Assembly: GCA_020050685.1 (NCBI GenBank) | Contig: JAGVKG010000060.1 | Coordinates: 1-64,000 of the forward strand | Direction: 5' to 3' | DNA length: 64,000 nt | Origin: Candidatus Obscuribacterales bacterium | GTDB lineage: Bacteria; Cyanobacteriota; Vampirovibrionia; Obscuribacterales; Obscuribacteraceae | Shown here: one piece after another, positions 41,512 through 50,065 of the stretch | How the letters are laid out: each line of letters starts with the position of its first letter | Numbering within the stretch: position 1 is the stretch's first letter | The notes under the pieces: model-generated | Database searches by the model: none | The model's input: the letters and a program-made list of their open reading frames with translations, nothing else | Told to the model about the DNA's origin: nothing | Made by a program: the position numbers and the translations under genes

Positions 41512-41721
41512 ATGTACGCCAATATAACAAAGACGACCCAAAAGCCCTCTATCATGTACGAGTGTCTTAATTGCGAGAACACTTTTGTTCGCACAAACAA
41601 TACTGCATGCTGTCCTGTTTGTTTGTCTCAAAATAGAAGCAATCTTGTGATTATCCATATGGAAGAAGATGCAGAAAGGGCTGAATGGCTTGAGCTGGTT
41701 GACTTTTCCGCAGGCGACTAA
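41512..41721 (+). CDS. small zinc-ribbon protein, unknown function
   Basis: A 69-residue protein with a very strong ribosome-binding site (GGAGGAG at 41500-41506) before ATG 41512, which argues that it is real. It has two Cys-x2-Cys knuckles (YECLNCEN and CCPVCLS) 16-20 residues apart, the pattern of a rubredoxin-like or FmdB-like zinc ribbon, followed by a short acidic C-terminus. It resembles short zinc-ribbon proteins of unknown role. It lies between divergent and convergent signalling genes, one base from the end of the opposite-strand DUF5985-like gene. Confidence 0.65.
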   Translation: MYANITKTTQKPSIMYECLNCENTFVRTNNTACCPVCLSQNRSNLVIIHMEEDAERAEWLELVDFSAGD

Positions 41722-41722
41722 T

Positions 41723-41998
41723 TTACTCACTTTTGTGAAACAAATTCTTTGTGGCAATTCCAATTATAATAAGGCTAAAGGCAATTAATCGCAGGCCATA
41801 AGTAAATGGTACATAGTCACCGGATGTTCCAGGAGTGATAGACCAAATCTGGCTAACACCCAAAGCAAGAAACGAAACAGCAAAAAACGCAAATATTTGA
41901 TCCTTGGATTTCAGCCAAAACTGCACGAAAAATAAACCAATACCAAAGCAAGACACCATTGTGCCTCCACGCAAAAGATTAATAATTGCATCAAACAT
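41723..41998 (-). CDS. DUF5985-like small membrane protein
   Basis: A 91-residue protein beginning MFDAIINLLRGGTMVS, with three predicted helices (about 10-30, 35-55, 65-85). The pattern LLRG-x(n)-LFF-x-FWLKSKDQIFAFFAVSF is that of the DUF5985 family, as far as I recall it. The start at 41998 shares its first base with the last base of the upstream stop (TAATG), so translation is coupled. It forms a pair with the next small membrane protein, probably as partners in one membrane complex. The function is unknown. Confidence 0.68.
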   Translation of the reverse strand: MFDAIINLLRGGTMVSCFGIGLFFVQFWLKSKDQIFAFFAVSFLALGVSQIWSITPGTSGDYVPFTYGLRLIAFSLIIIGIATKNLFHKSE

Positions 41999-42255
41999 TA
42001 CTTGCGCTCCCATATTAGAGCAAACAAAAGGGACGAGCAGCCGACAAAACCGGCCAGAGTTCGCCACAATGTCAGATCAACCTGCGATACCATGGATAAG
42101 TCAATAAACAAAATAATGTTTTGAATGGCCAGAAAGAAGAAACACACAGCACTCCAAAAAATTAGCTTCATCTTGTTATTGACGTAACTACGGACTAGTA
42201 GTGTAAAACACACTAAACTAGTCGCTGCACAAAGAGCATAAACAACTGAAACCAT
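41998..42255 (-). CDS. DUF5985-like small membrane protein
   Basis: An 85-residue protein with three hydrophobic helices (about 3-22, 30-52 and 63-82). The motif YALCAATSLVCFTLLVRSY, followed by FWSAVCFFFLAIQNIILFIDL, resembles DUF5985-type proteins that are often encoded as neighbouring pairs. It is joined to both neighbours by TAATG overlaps at 42255 and 41998, making a three-gene operon with the winged-helix regulator upstream. No catalytic motif is visible. Confidence 0.68.
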   Translation of the reverse strand: MVSVVYALCAATSLVCFTLLVRSYVNNKMKLIFWSAVCFFFLAIQNIILFIDLSMVSQVDLTLWRTLAGFVGCSSLLFALIWERK

Positions 42256-42608
42256 TAACCCTCCTCCCTGCCAAACTTAAACGCATCAGCAAAATTTTGC
42301 ATCGGGCTGGAAAATATCATTTCGATTACATTGACACGCTGCTCTGCATATGCCCGCGAACACTGTTTCACAGTTTCCCGCAAAACTTCAGTCTTTGGGC
42401 TGTAAACATATGACTTTAGACTTTCGTCATTTACACTTACCAATCCATCGCTAACAAAACGTTTTAGAACCAAATCAACCGCTTGCGGACTAACATACAT
42501 TCTCTTTGCAATTTCAAGCGCAGTCAGCTGCCCAGTTGCTTGACTGAGAAAAAGCAACAATTCTAACTCCCACACCGATCGAATGTATCTGCGCAGAAAC
42601 GCTTTCAC
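42255..42608 (-). CDS. winged-helix transcriptional regulator-like protein
   Basis: A 117-residue protein with a helix-turn-helix segment ALEIAKRMYVSPQAVDLVLKRFVSDGLV, followed by a wing-like SVNDESLKSYVYSP and a C-terminal helix. This is the shape of a small MarR- or PadR-like DNA-binding protein. It is first in an operon with two small membrane proteins and likely controls them. It starts 45 bases from the end of the GT20 gene on the same strand, so it may also belong to that transcript. Confidence 0.7.
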   Translation of the reverse strand: MKAFLRRYIRSVWELELLLFLSQATGQLTALEIAKRMYVSPQAVDLVLKRFVSDGLVSVNDESLKSYVYSPKTEVLRETVKQCSRAYAEQRVNVIEMIFSSPMQNFADAFKFGREEG

Positions 42609-42653
42609 AGTGTGCGAGATCGCTGAAATAACTCACCTCCCGACTTTACAAAG

Positions 42654-44069
42654 TCATCTAAAAGAGCGTTCACGCATGTCCAATAAACACTCACGGATGG
42701 AATCATCTCTGTCATCATCGGTATTGCTAAAACGTTGGAACCAATTGACAAGCGAGTGGGATTTTACATTAGATTTCAACCGGAACAAACGCTCCCTTCT
42801 TTGATCATCAGGCATAGAAAGCGCCTCTAATAACCGAGCTACCATCTCGTCCTTGCAATACGGATCGATGGTTAAGGAACCATCTTCCAATTCATGCCAG
42901 GCTCCGGCATACTGCGAAAGCAACAAGACGCCAGAATCCGAACAAGCAATGAACTCCTTGGCCGTAAGGTTGAGGCCGTCTCGTAAAGAACTGACCAATA
43001 AGGCTCTGGCATGGCGATAAAGAATGGCAAGCCCTGTCGGTTCAATTTGTTCTTTGATCCAGACAATCGGCTTCCATTTTTGAGTTGCATAACGCAGATT
43101 GATTTCAGATGCCTTGTTCAGACAATCGTACCAATACTTATCAAAATTCGGCAAACCTGAGCGCGTCCTTTGGCAAACTTGCAGAAAGCTTACCCGCCCT
43201 ATCCAATCAGGGTTAGTCCTAAAAAATTGATCTATAGCATCGAACCGTTCAATTACGCCTTTGGTATAGTCAGCTCGATCAACCGACAATACAAATGTCT
43301 GATCCAGGCTAAAATCTTGATCCTGAAACAAATTTGCTTGGCTGACCTTATCACACTGGTACTGCCAGTAGGATGAATCAATTCCCAGGGGTTCAACAAA
43401 TACTTTGGTCCGGAATAGTTCTCTCAGCGAGAACGGCACTGCTACTTCATTTACTCTGCGAACATATTTTCTGCTCATATCAACCGTATATTCAGGCATG
43501 CATTTTCGAACAAATTGCAAGAAGTTTCTAGCATATTCTTCCGTATGAAAACCAATTTGATTAGCTGACAAAAGCCCATTAGCAATCTCAGCCATAAAAG
43601 GAATATGCAGGTCCAATATAGCCTTTGGCCAAGGAACATGCCAAAAGACAGAGACTTTCACATGGACCATTCTCTGAATGAAAAAAGGTACTAATGCCAG
43701 TTGATAGTCCTGGATAAAATAGAGTTGACGTTCGAATCCTTGCGCAAATCGGCTCATGTTCCAACCCAAGGCCAAATTGAACGCTTGATAAGCGGTCCTG
43801 TCTGCCTCATCAAAAATTGCATAGGTGGGTAGATCATGAAATATGGGCCATAAGAAGTTGTTGCAAAATCGATAATGCCCTTCAATGATGTGTTCTGGAA
43901 TTTTGCAAGCGCAAGCAACGATCTTGCCGGCTCTCTCTCTTCTAAGCACTTTCGTACCAGAAACGTGCCACCATGCTTCATTATTAGAAGCCACATTCTC
44001 AAAAATGGTTGATAGCGCACCGGCTACGCCGCCGGCTCTATTAGGACCCCTATACGAGATGATGTTCAT
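42654..44069 (-). CDS. GT20 glycosyltransferase (trehalose-6-phosphate synthase-like)
   Basis: OtsA-type enzymes join UDP-glucose to glucose-6-phosphate. The 471 residues retain the main GT20 landmarks: N-terminal SYRGPNRAGGVAGAL, FWHVPWP, the UDP-glucose-binding SVDRADYTKG, and SLRDGLNLTAKEF with its acidic residues. The usual HDYH acceptor-side motif reads QDYQ: the Asp stays but both His are Gln. So it may be a trehalose-phosphate synthase variant or a related enzyme such as glucosylglycerol-phosphate synthase. No trehalose-phosphatase is in the window. I prefer ATG 44069, with GGTGA five bases upstream, over GTG 44081. It may contribute to osmolyte synthesis. The gene lies divergent to the pair 2 regulator. 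Confidence 0.82.
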   Translation of the reverse strand: MNIISYRGPNRAGGVAGALSTIFENVASNNEAWWHVSGTKVLRRERAGKIVACACKIPEHIIEGHYRFCNNFLWPIFHDLPTYAIFDEADRTAYQAFNLALGWNMSRFAQGFERQLYFIQDYQLALVPFFIQRMVHVKVSVFWHVPWPKAILDLHIPFMAEIANGLLSANQIGFHTEEYARNFLQFVRKCMPEYTVDMSRKYVRRVNEVAVPFSLRELFRTKVFVEPLGIDSSYWQYQCDKVSQANLFQDQDFSLDQTFVLSVDRADYTKGVIERFDAIDQFFRTNPDWIGRVSFLQVCQRTRSGLPNFDKYWYDCLNKASEINLRYATQKWKPIVWIKEQIEPTGLAILYRHARALLVSSLRDGLNLTAKEFIACSDSGVLLLSQYAGAWHELEDGSLTIDPYCKDEMVARLLEALSMPDDQRRERLFRLKSNVKSHSLVNWFQRFSNTDDDRDDSIRECLLDMRERSFR

Positions 44070-44204
44070 ATGATTCACCACAGCCAGTTATGCCATCAAA
44101 ATCACAATCCTTCATATTCTTAAGTGTAGACAGCGAATATTTCGCCAAGATTTCATGTCTGTCCTTAAGGCTAAATTCGAGTTACGATTAGAATTGAGGT
44201 GCAG

Positions 44205-44873
44205 ATGAGAATCCTAATTGCTGAAGATGACCAATTACTTGCCGATGGACTTTCCATGGTCTTGCGTGACAACGGCTATGCCATTGATATTGCACCCACA
44301 GGAGCCGACGCGGATGCAGCCTTAATGAGTGGAATTTACGATCTGCTAATTTTAGACTTGGGCCTTCCATCGCTTAACGGGCTCGAAATTCTCAAAAGGC
44401 TGCGTGATCGAGAACAAACTCTGCCTGTATTAATCCTAACTGCTCGCGACCGCCTGGAAGATAGAGTTCTCGGTCTTGATCTGGGTGCAAACGACTACAT
44501 TACAAAGCCTTTCGCACTTCCCGAACTCGAAGCACGAATTAGAGCGTTATTGAGAAAAAACCTCTGGTCAAATCGCAGGGAAATTACTTTCGGATCACTG
44601 AGTTTTAATACTGCTTCTCGAGTAGTCACCGCCAACCAGCAAGTACTTGATCTTTCTGCTCGCGAACTTGCTGTGCTTGAAATTTTACTTCAACGATTGG
44701 GGCAAGCAGTCAACAAAGATCAAATTACAGATTTGGTTTCAAGCTGGGACTTGGAAGTCACAGGCAATGCCATCGTCATTGCTATTCACCGGCTTAGAAA
44801 AAAGCTTGAAGACCATGGAATTACGATTAAAGCATCACGGGGGCTAGGATATCGTCTTGAAGAATCAAGTTAA
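44205..44873 (+). CDS. OmpR-family response regulator, pair 2
   Basis: A 222-residue regulator with receiver motifs LIAEDDQ, Asp in LILDLGLPSLNG, LILTARD and DYITKPFALPELEARIRALL, then an OmpR winged helix (LSARELAVLEILLQR, final ASRGLGYRL). ATG 44205 is preferred because GAGG at 44196-44199 lies five bases upstream; a GTG at 44199 overlaps that site. It is followed, with a 17-base overlap, by its kinase. It is clearly homologous to the pair 1 regulator at 40.6-41.3 kb. Confidence 0.93.
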   Translation: MRILIAEDDQLLADGLSMVLRDNGYAIDIAPTGADADAALMSGIYDLLILDLGLPSLNGLEILKRLRDREQTLPVLILTARDRLEDRVLGLDLGANDYITKPFALPELEARIRALLRKNLWSNRREITFGSLSFNTASRVVTANQQVLDLSARELAVLEILLQRLGQAVNKDQITDLVSSWDLEVTGNAIVIAIHRLRKKLEDHGITIKASRGLGYRLEESS

Positions 44874-46287
44874 GTCATCCAGCAATATTCAGCCAATAAG
44901 AATTCAACTTCTATCTTCGTTGTTGATTCCGTTGCTGATTCTTTGGGTGATCAGTGCAGCGGTAGCTTATTACCTAGCGATCGGCTTTGCCGATGACGCT
45001 TATGATCGAGAATTGATTAATTCGGCTGATTCCGTGGCTGCCAGATTGCGAACAAACGGAACCAAAATCTGGGCTGACATCCCTCCGGCCGCCCAAGCAA
45101 TTTTGCATTATAATCGACAGGATCAAATTTACTACCAAGTTCTTAGTCAGGATGGAACACGCATCTTCGGTGATGCAGTCATACCAGGACCAGTCACCGG
45201 TTTACAAGCGGCAGAGCCTATGTTCCGTTATGCCTCACTTGAAGGCAACAAGATTCGCATTGCCAGAATCCGTGTTCAAGTCCCCGATTATCCTAGCAAA
45301 GTAATATTCGTGCAGGTAGCAGAAACTCTTCATGCGCGCCAGAGATTGGCAGAGCAGATTCTTCTTAGCATTATGATTCCTCAACTGGTATTGATTTGCC
45401 TAGGAGCTGCTAGCATCTGGCGCGGCATTACAAGAAGTTTGATACCACTGAAAAACTTGACTGATGCCATATCTAAACGCTCACAAACTGACTTGACAGC
45501 GGTGGAGGAATCGGAAGCGCCTCGAGAAGTGCGGCCGCTTGTCACAGCTATAAACGATTTGCTGTTACGTTTAAAAAGTGAGATTGAATCTCAACGGCGT
45601 TTCGTAGCTAATGCTGCGCATCAATTTCGAACACCACTGGCTGCTCTAAAAACTTACATTTACTACGCTAAACGGTTAGCTGAAAATGAGGAAATGGATT
45701 CTGTTCTCGAGAAAATAGATATCGGCACGGAACGCATGTCACATCTATCAAACAAGCTTCTTGCATTGGCAAAGGCAGAGCCTTCCAATCGTTTCGATCA
45801 TTACAGGCAAGTTGACTTAAACTACATTGCGTCCGAAATTACAGCTAGCTTCACTCCGGCAGCAACAAAAAAGAATCTTGAGGTAACCTTTAGTGGACTG
45901 GATTCCCCCGCGCTGATATATGGAGATCCTGAGAACCTGGCGGAATTGGTGACCAACTTGGTAGAGAATGCAATTCTTTACACAAAACCAGGTGGCAGAG
46001 TCGCTGTCAGAATTGCCAATGGTGAACAAATTAAATTAATCGTCGAAGACAACGGAACAGGCATTCCCAAGGATGAAAGAGAAGAGGTATTTGAGCGTTT
46101 CTATCGAGTGCTCGGTACCAACATGCCTGGCAGCGGGTTAGGGTTACCCATAGTCAAGGAAATCGCCAATTCTCATGGTGCCCGAGTAAGCCTTGAGGAA
46201 GGAAATTCAGGGATAGGAACAATTGTCAGTGTTTACTTTCCCAAACAAACAGAATCACTGGCGAACAACTTTCATCTTAAGGCGTGA
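44857..46287 (+). CDS. QseC/TctE-like sensor histidine kinase, pair 2
   Basis: A 476-residue kinase: N-terminal helix (about 19-40), a sensor region of about 130 residues with VSAARLRT-type and QAILHYNRQDQIYYQVL segments, a second helix near 170-190, phospho-acceptor His in AAHQFRTPLAAL near 250, N-box NLVENAILYT, G1 DNGTGIPKD and G2 GSGLGLPIV. The start is TTG 44857 inside the regulator gene, with AGGA upstream; translation is likely coupled to the regulator. It ends 4 bases from the convergent DUF389 gene. It is homologous over its full length to the pair 1 kinase. Confidence 0.92.
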   Translation: MKNQVKSSSNIQPIRIQLLSSLLIPLLILWVISAAVAYYLAIGFADDAYDRELINSADSVAARLRTNGTKIWADIPPAAQAILHYNRQDQIYYQVLSQDGTRIFGDAVIPGPVTGLQAAEPMFRYASLEGNKIRIARIRVQVPDYPSKVIFVQVAETLHARQRLAEQILLSIMIPQLVLICLGAASIWRGITRSLIPLKNLTDAISKRSQTDLTAVEESEAPREVRPLVTAINDLLLRLKSEIESQRRFVANAAHQFRTPLAALKTYIYYAKRLAENEEMDSVLEKIDIGTERMSHLSNKLLALAKAEPSNRFDHYRQVDLNYIASEITASFTPAATKKNLEVTFSGLDSPALIYGDPENLAELVTNLVENAILYTKPGGRVAVRIANGEQIKLIVEDNGTGIPKDEREEVFERFYRVLGTNMPGSGLGLPIVKEIANSHGARVSLEEGNSGIGTIVSVYFPKQTESLANNFHLKA

Positions 46288-46290
46288 AAT

Positions 46291-47439
46291 TCATTGTTTA
46301 TTGGGTTGACTATCAGTATGCAGATTTTCAGGCAGCGGATATTTCGTCTCCGGCATCTCCATCAGTTGCGTTTCCGCCGGATTAGCAAGCTTATCACTCT
46401 GCTGTTGGCTAGCCTCGTGCTCAGGGGTAATTTCAGTTTTCGTCTGATCAGGGTTGGTTATCGGTGGTGGCTGAGCCTTTCCCGTGACTGCTTTCTCCTC
46501 CGCAGCATTAATCTCAATTATTGGAATTACTTGAATACGAAATTCTAAAGCCATATTCAACTGCCTGACGAGAAGATCTTGCACCATTCGTACTTGATTA
46601 TGACTAATCGGTTGATCGGTAAACACCGTAGCGAGTACGAGCGGCGGCTTGCGATATCTTCTAATTTCCACGTCACGCAGTCTAGCATTCCTAAAAGTAT
46701 AAGTCTGCTTCAAGATCTGACGAATCTCGGTATTAAGACGATTTTGCAAAATCATGCTTTTCATGCTAATTGCCAGGGGAACTATTAGCATTGCTACAAG
46801 AGCACTGGATATCATAAGACCTCTCTTTGCTCTGTGTGGTGGAGCATATCCCAGACAAAGAAAGGTTAAGGCTCCGGCAATGCTAATGCCTACAAGATTT
46901 GTCAAATATAACAGACCGGCCCCCTGCCACAAGTCTGTTTGACCGAATGCAAGTCCAATGCCAACCACACTTAAAGGTGGCACAAGTGCTACGGCAATTG
47001 CAACACCAGCAAGAGAATCGGCCAGAGTTTTGTTAGCCTGGCAATATGCTCCAATAACACCGGCAAAAAATGCAATACCCAGATCAAGCAAAGTTGGTTT
47101 TGTTCGCGCCAGAATTTCTGGAGTAAGTTCGATTTGGTGAAGCAGGCTTGCCAAACAACATGCGATTGATACACCAATCAGAGTGCCAAGCACCAAAGTA
47201 ATAGCAGCTCGCTGTAAAAGCAAGATGTCAGCTGTCAACAAGGACAATGAAAGCCCAGCCAATGGGCGCATTAGGGGAGCAATGATCATCGCGCCGATAA
47301 TAACAGCAGCACTGTTCTCAAATAATCCGAGGGTGGCAATCACTACTGATGCTGTTAATAAAGCAACAAATTCTAGCGAAAACTTGCTAATAACTTCCAG
47401 CTGCTTTTCAAGACTGGTTATTTCGGCATCTGATAACAT
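46291..47439 (-). CDS. DUF389 (TIGR00341-like) membrane protein
   Basis: A 382-residue protein with a hydrophobic block of about six helices. The DUF389 hallmarks are ENSAAVIIGAMIIAPLMRPLAGLSLSL near 41-67 and the VALVPPLSVVGIGLAFG repeat near 158. A soluble region of about 80 residues follows, then a Pro/Gln/Glu-rich disordered tail of about 60 residues. Function is not established for this family. It is monocistronic or follows nothing on its own strand within 70 bases, apart from the signalling genes upstream. Confidence 0.9.
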   Translation of the reverse strand: MLSDAEITSLEKQLEVISKFSLEFVALLTASVVIATLGLFENSAAVIIGAMIIAPLMRPLAGLSLSLLTADILLLQRAAITLVLGTLIGVSIACCLASLLHQIELTPEILARTKPTLLDLGIAFFAGVIGAYCQANKTLADSLAGVAIAVALVPPLSVVGIGLAFGQTDLWQGAGLLYLTNLVGISIAGALTFLCLGYAPPHRAKRGLMISSALVAMLIVPLAISMKSMILQNRLNTEIRQILKQTYTFRNARLRDVEIRRYRKPPLVLATVFTDQPISHNQVRMVQDLLVRQLNMALEFRIQVIPIIEINAAEEKAVTGKAQPPPITNPDQTKTEITPEHEASQQQSDKLANPAETQLMEMPETKYPLPENLHTDSQPNKQ

Positions 47440-47512
47440 TCACACAAATACCCCTTCGATACTGCCACCATATTTAGTATCATATAGCTCAATTTAATTA
47501 TTTCACCAAATG

Positions 47513-48316
47513 TCACAATGCTAATGTCTTATTGGCAGCCGTCGCAATGAAAATATTAGTGTCTTCTGTCAAACGATTAAGAATGGGCTCCGGAATGTTG
47601 GGATTCTGTGCAACTACTAAACGCACATCGTCGTTTTCGTCTTGAGCAAGTTTCTCCAGCAAGTCTTGCGGCGCCCGCGGATTTTCAGCAACACTTATTC
47701 GCACATCAGGATCTGCATCAGAAGACAGCTTCGCTAAGACTTCATAAGACGTATGAGGATTTTCGGCTACACAGGAACGAATGCGAGAATAACGGCTCTC
47801 TGCAAGTTTAGCTAAGACCGCAGGTGACGTATGAGGATTACAGGCCAAAATCGAGCAAACATGCTCGTCTTCATTGATGCTACTCTCTCCGGCAGAAATA
47901 GCGCTCTCCTCGGACATGAGCTCAAAAATCGCCTTGAGCAAAACTCGCAATTGCTCAGCCGAAACAGGCTTATTGAGATAGTAGTTCATCTTCAACCTGA
48001 GCGCCTCAAGCACATCGTGATCGCTACGAGAGACTGTGAGCAAGACTACCGGAATATTTACAAGAACAGGATCTTGGCTAATTTCCGCCAGCACTTCGTG
48101 ACCATTCTTGCGTGGCATATTTAAGTCCAACAAGATCACATCCGGCAATCGCATATTGGGATCACTCTTGTGTTTCTGCAGGTAATCCATAGCTTCCTCA
48201 CCGTTAAAAACAACGTCGAGGCTATAGTCCAGTCCGGAATCCCTTAGCTCTTCTTCCGTCAGTCTGACGTCGGCTGGGCTATCTTCCACTAAGAGAATAT
48301 CAATCCGACTCCGCAT
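47513..48316 (-). CDS. response regulator fused to leucine-rich-repeat-variant (LRV) repeats
   Basis: The first 130 residues are an Rcp1-like single receiver: LLVEDSPADVRLTEEEL, phospho-acceptor Asp in VILLDLNMPRKNG near 66, Thr in VVLLTVSRSD and Lys in NYYLNKPV. Residues about 150-267 are four tandem LRV-type repeats of about 24 residues, each with the pattern (V/I)RxxVAxNPxxPxxxLxxLxxD, a helical superhelix expected to bind other proteins. No DNA-binding domain is present, so output should be by protein contact. The 5' end overlaps the upstream kinase gene by 17 bases, so the two are probably a kinase-regulator pair. Confidence 0.9.
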   Translation of the reverse strand: MRSRIDILLVEDSPADVRLTEEELRDSGLDYSLDVVFNGEEAMDYLQKHKSDPNMRLPDVILLDLNMPRKNGHEVLAEISQDPVLVNIPVVLLTVSRSDHDVLEALRLKMNYYLNKPVSAEQLRVLLKAIFELMSEESAISAGESSINEDEHVCSILACNPHTSPAVLAKLAESRYSRIRSCVAENPHTSYEVLAKLSSDADPDVRISVAENPRAPQDLLEKLAQDENDDVRLVVAQNPNIPEPILNRLTEDTNIFIATAANKTLAL

Positions 48317-49883
48317 GATTTACCTCCTTCAGTTGATCAACAGCTGGTAGCGTAAAGAAAAAAATCGATCCATGTCCGACTTCGGACTGCGCCCAAATGG
48401 TACCACCATTGGCGTTGACTATTTTCTTACAAATGGCCAGTCCCATACCGGTGCCAGAATACTCTGTCTTGCCGTGCAATCTGGCAAACATATCAAAAAT
48501 TTTGTCCGCATATTTTGAATCAAAACCCAAGCCATTGTCTCTGACCGAAAACACCCATTCGTTAACGCTGCGCTCGGCTGAGATAATTATATGAGGTGTC
48601 TCATTGGGCTTTCTGTATTTAATTGCGTTGCTGATAATATTTTGGAAAAGTTGTACGAGCTTAGATCTTTCCACCGCCACCATTGGCAGCTCACCCACTT
48701 CAAAGGTTGCACTACTTTCATCAATCAACTGAGCCAAATTTGCTTGTACCTCTTTTAGTACAACAAGCGTATTTGTTTCAGGGCGATGACTGCGATCAAC
48801 TTGTATGTTGGAGTGCGCAAGCACATCCTGAATAAGCCTTTGCATGCGCTGCATACCATCAAGAATGAAATCGATAAACTCATCCCCATCCTTGCCCAAC
48901 TTTCCTTTGTAACGCTTAGCTAATAGTTTGGCAAAACCCTCCACTGCTCGCAACGGCTCTTGTAAATCATGCGAAGCAATTTTTGCAAATTGCTGCAATT
49001 CCTCGTTTGAGCGTTGCAGCTCAGTAGTCTTTTCTTGAACCAGGCGGTCCAGCTCATCATTCAATTTTTCCTTACGTTCTTCCATTAGCTTCCTGTCCGT
49101 AATATCTTCAATGAAGCAACAGAAAGTCTCCTTGCCCGCATCCTTGATTTCAAAGAAAGCAACCTCGATGGGAAATTCATGACCCTCACGATGAATAGCC
49201 CCAAGCTCCGTACGCCGATTGAGATATTTTTGCCGGCGAACTTTTCTTTCTTCCACTGTCAAATTGCGCTTATCGCGGAACCGCTCAGGAATAATCAGGT
49301 CAGCCATTTTTTCGCCAAGCGCTTCCATCTTCTTCCAGCCAAACATGGCTTCTGCCTTCTTGTTCCAATCAACGATAAAACCATCAGCATCACAGGCAAC
49401 AAAAGCATCCAGAGAATGTTCGATAACCATGCGCAAACGGTGCTCGCTATCCAACAAGGCTTGCTCAACCCGGCTGCGTTCGAAAGCATAATGCAGGCAG
49501 CGCACAATTGAATGATTGCTGGCTTGCCCCTTGATCAGATAATCTTGAGCGCCGTTATGCATGCATTCAATGGCTATGGTTTCATCATTCAGCCCGGTAA
49601 GAATGACCACCGGTATCCGGCGCGCTTCGGCACGCAAAGCATAAAATGTACCAATGCCGGTGCTGTCAGGCAAAGTCAAATCAAGCAAGACAACATCAAT
49701 GCCCGGCTGATGAACCCGAAGCAAAGCCTCCGATAAATTAAAGGCAGTCTCAGGTGCAAGACCGTTGCCACTCAACATGAGGGTCAAGGCCTTTGAGAGT
49801 GTCGGGCTGTCCTCGACCACCAGGACCCGGATTCTCTCATTTGAGACTTGTTTTTGGACTTCTCTTTCAGCACTGCTTTGCAT
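48300..49883 (-). CDS. hybrid sensor kinase: receiver-PAS-histidine kinase
   Basis: A 527-residue soluble protein: an N-terminal receiver (VLVVEDSPTLSKAL, Asp in VLLDLTLPDSTG, Thr in VILTGLND, Lys in DYLIKGQ), a PAS domain (about 150-265) ending CFIEDITDRKLMEE, then a short coiled coil, a dimerisation domain with His in IASHDLQEPLRAVEGFAKLL near 310 and an ATPase domain with NIISNAIKYRKP, NGLGFD and GTGMGLAICKK. The HDLQEPLR box is typical of the HWE-less, Cph1-like kinases that pair with Rcp1 regulators. It has no membrane helices. I set the start at ATG 49883 with AGG upstream; a GTG at 49892 is possible. The cognate LRV regulator follows directly. Confidence 0.92.
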   Translation of the reverse strand: MQSSAEREVQKQVSNERIRVLVVEDSPTLSKALTLMLSGNGLAPETAFNLSEALLRVHQPGIDVVLLDLTLPDSTGIGTFYALRAEARRIPVVILTGLNDETIAIECMHNGAQDYLIKGQASNHSIVRCLHYAFERSRVEQALLDSEHRLRMVIEHSLDAFVACDADGFIVDWNKKAEAMFGWKKMEALGEKMADLIIPERFRDKRNLTVEERKVRRQKYLNRRTELGAIHREGHEFPIEVAFFEIKDAGKETFCCFIEDITDRKLMEERKEKLNDELDRLVQEKTTELQRSNEELQQFAKIASHDLQEPLRAVEGFAKLLAKRYKGKLGKDGDEFIDFILDGMQRMQRLIQDVLAHSNIQVDRSHRPETNTLVVLKEVQANLAQLIDESSATFEVGELPMVAVERSKLVQLFQNIISNAIKYRKPNETPHIIISAERSVNEWVFSVRDNGLGFDSKYADKIFDMFARLHGKTEYSGTGMGLAICKKIVNANGGTIWAQSEVGHGSIFFFTLPAVDQLKEVNHAESD

Positions 49884-50065
49884 AACCAACACCTACTCGT
49901 ACTTCCATTCTATTCCCAAAGCAGTCCCCTCGGCCACCGCAGGAAAGACGCATTGCTATCAAATTAGTTCCATCGCTGACCAACCAGACACAGATTGGGC
50001 GCAGGCTTAAATCCCTTAGCAAACGCACATTAAACTTGCATTTGCCAAATGGCGAAAACCCAATA

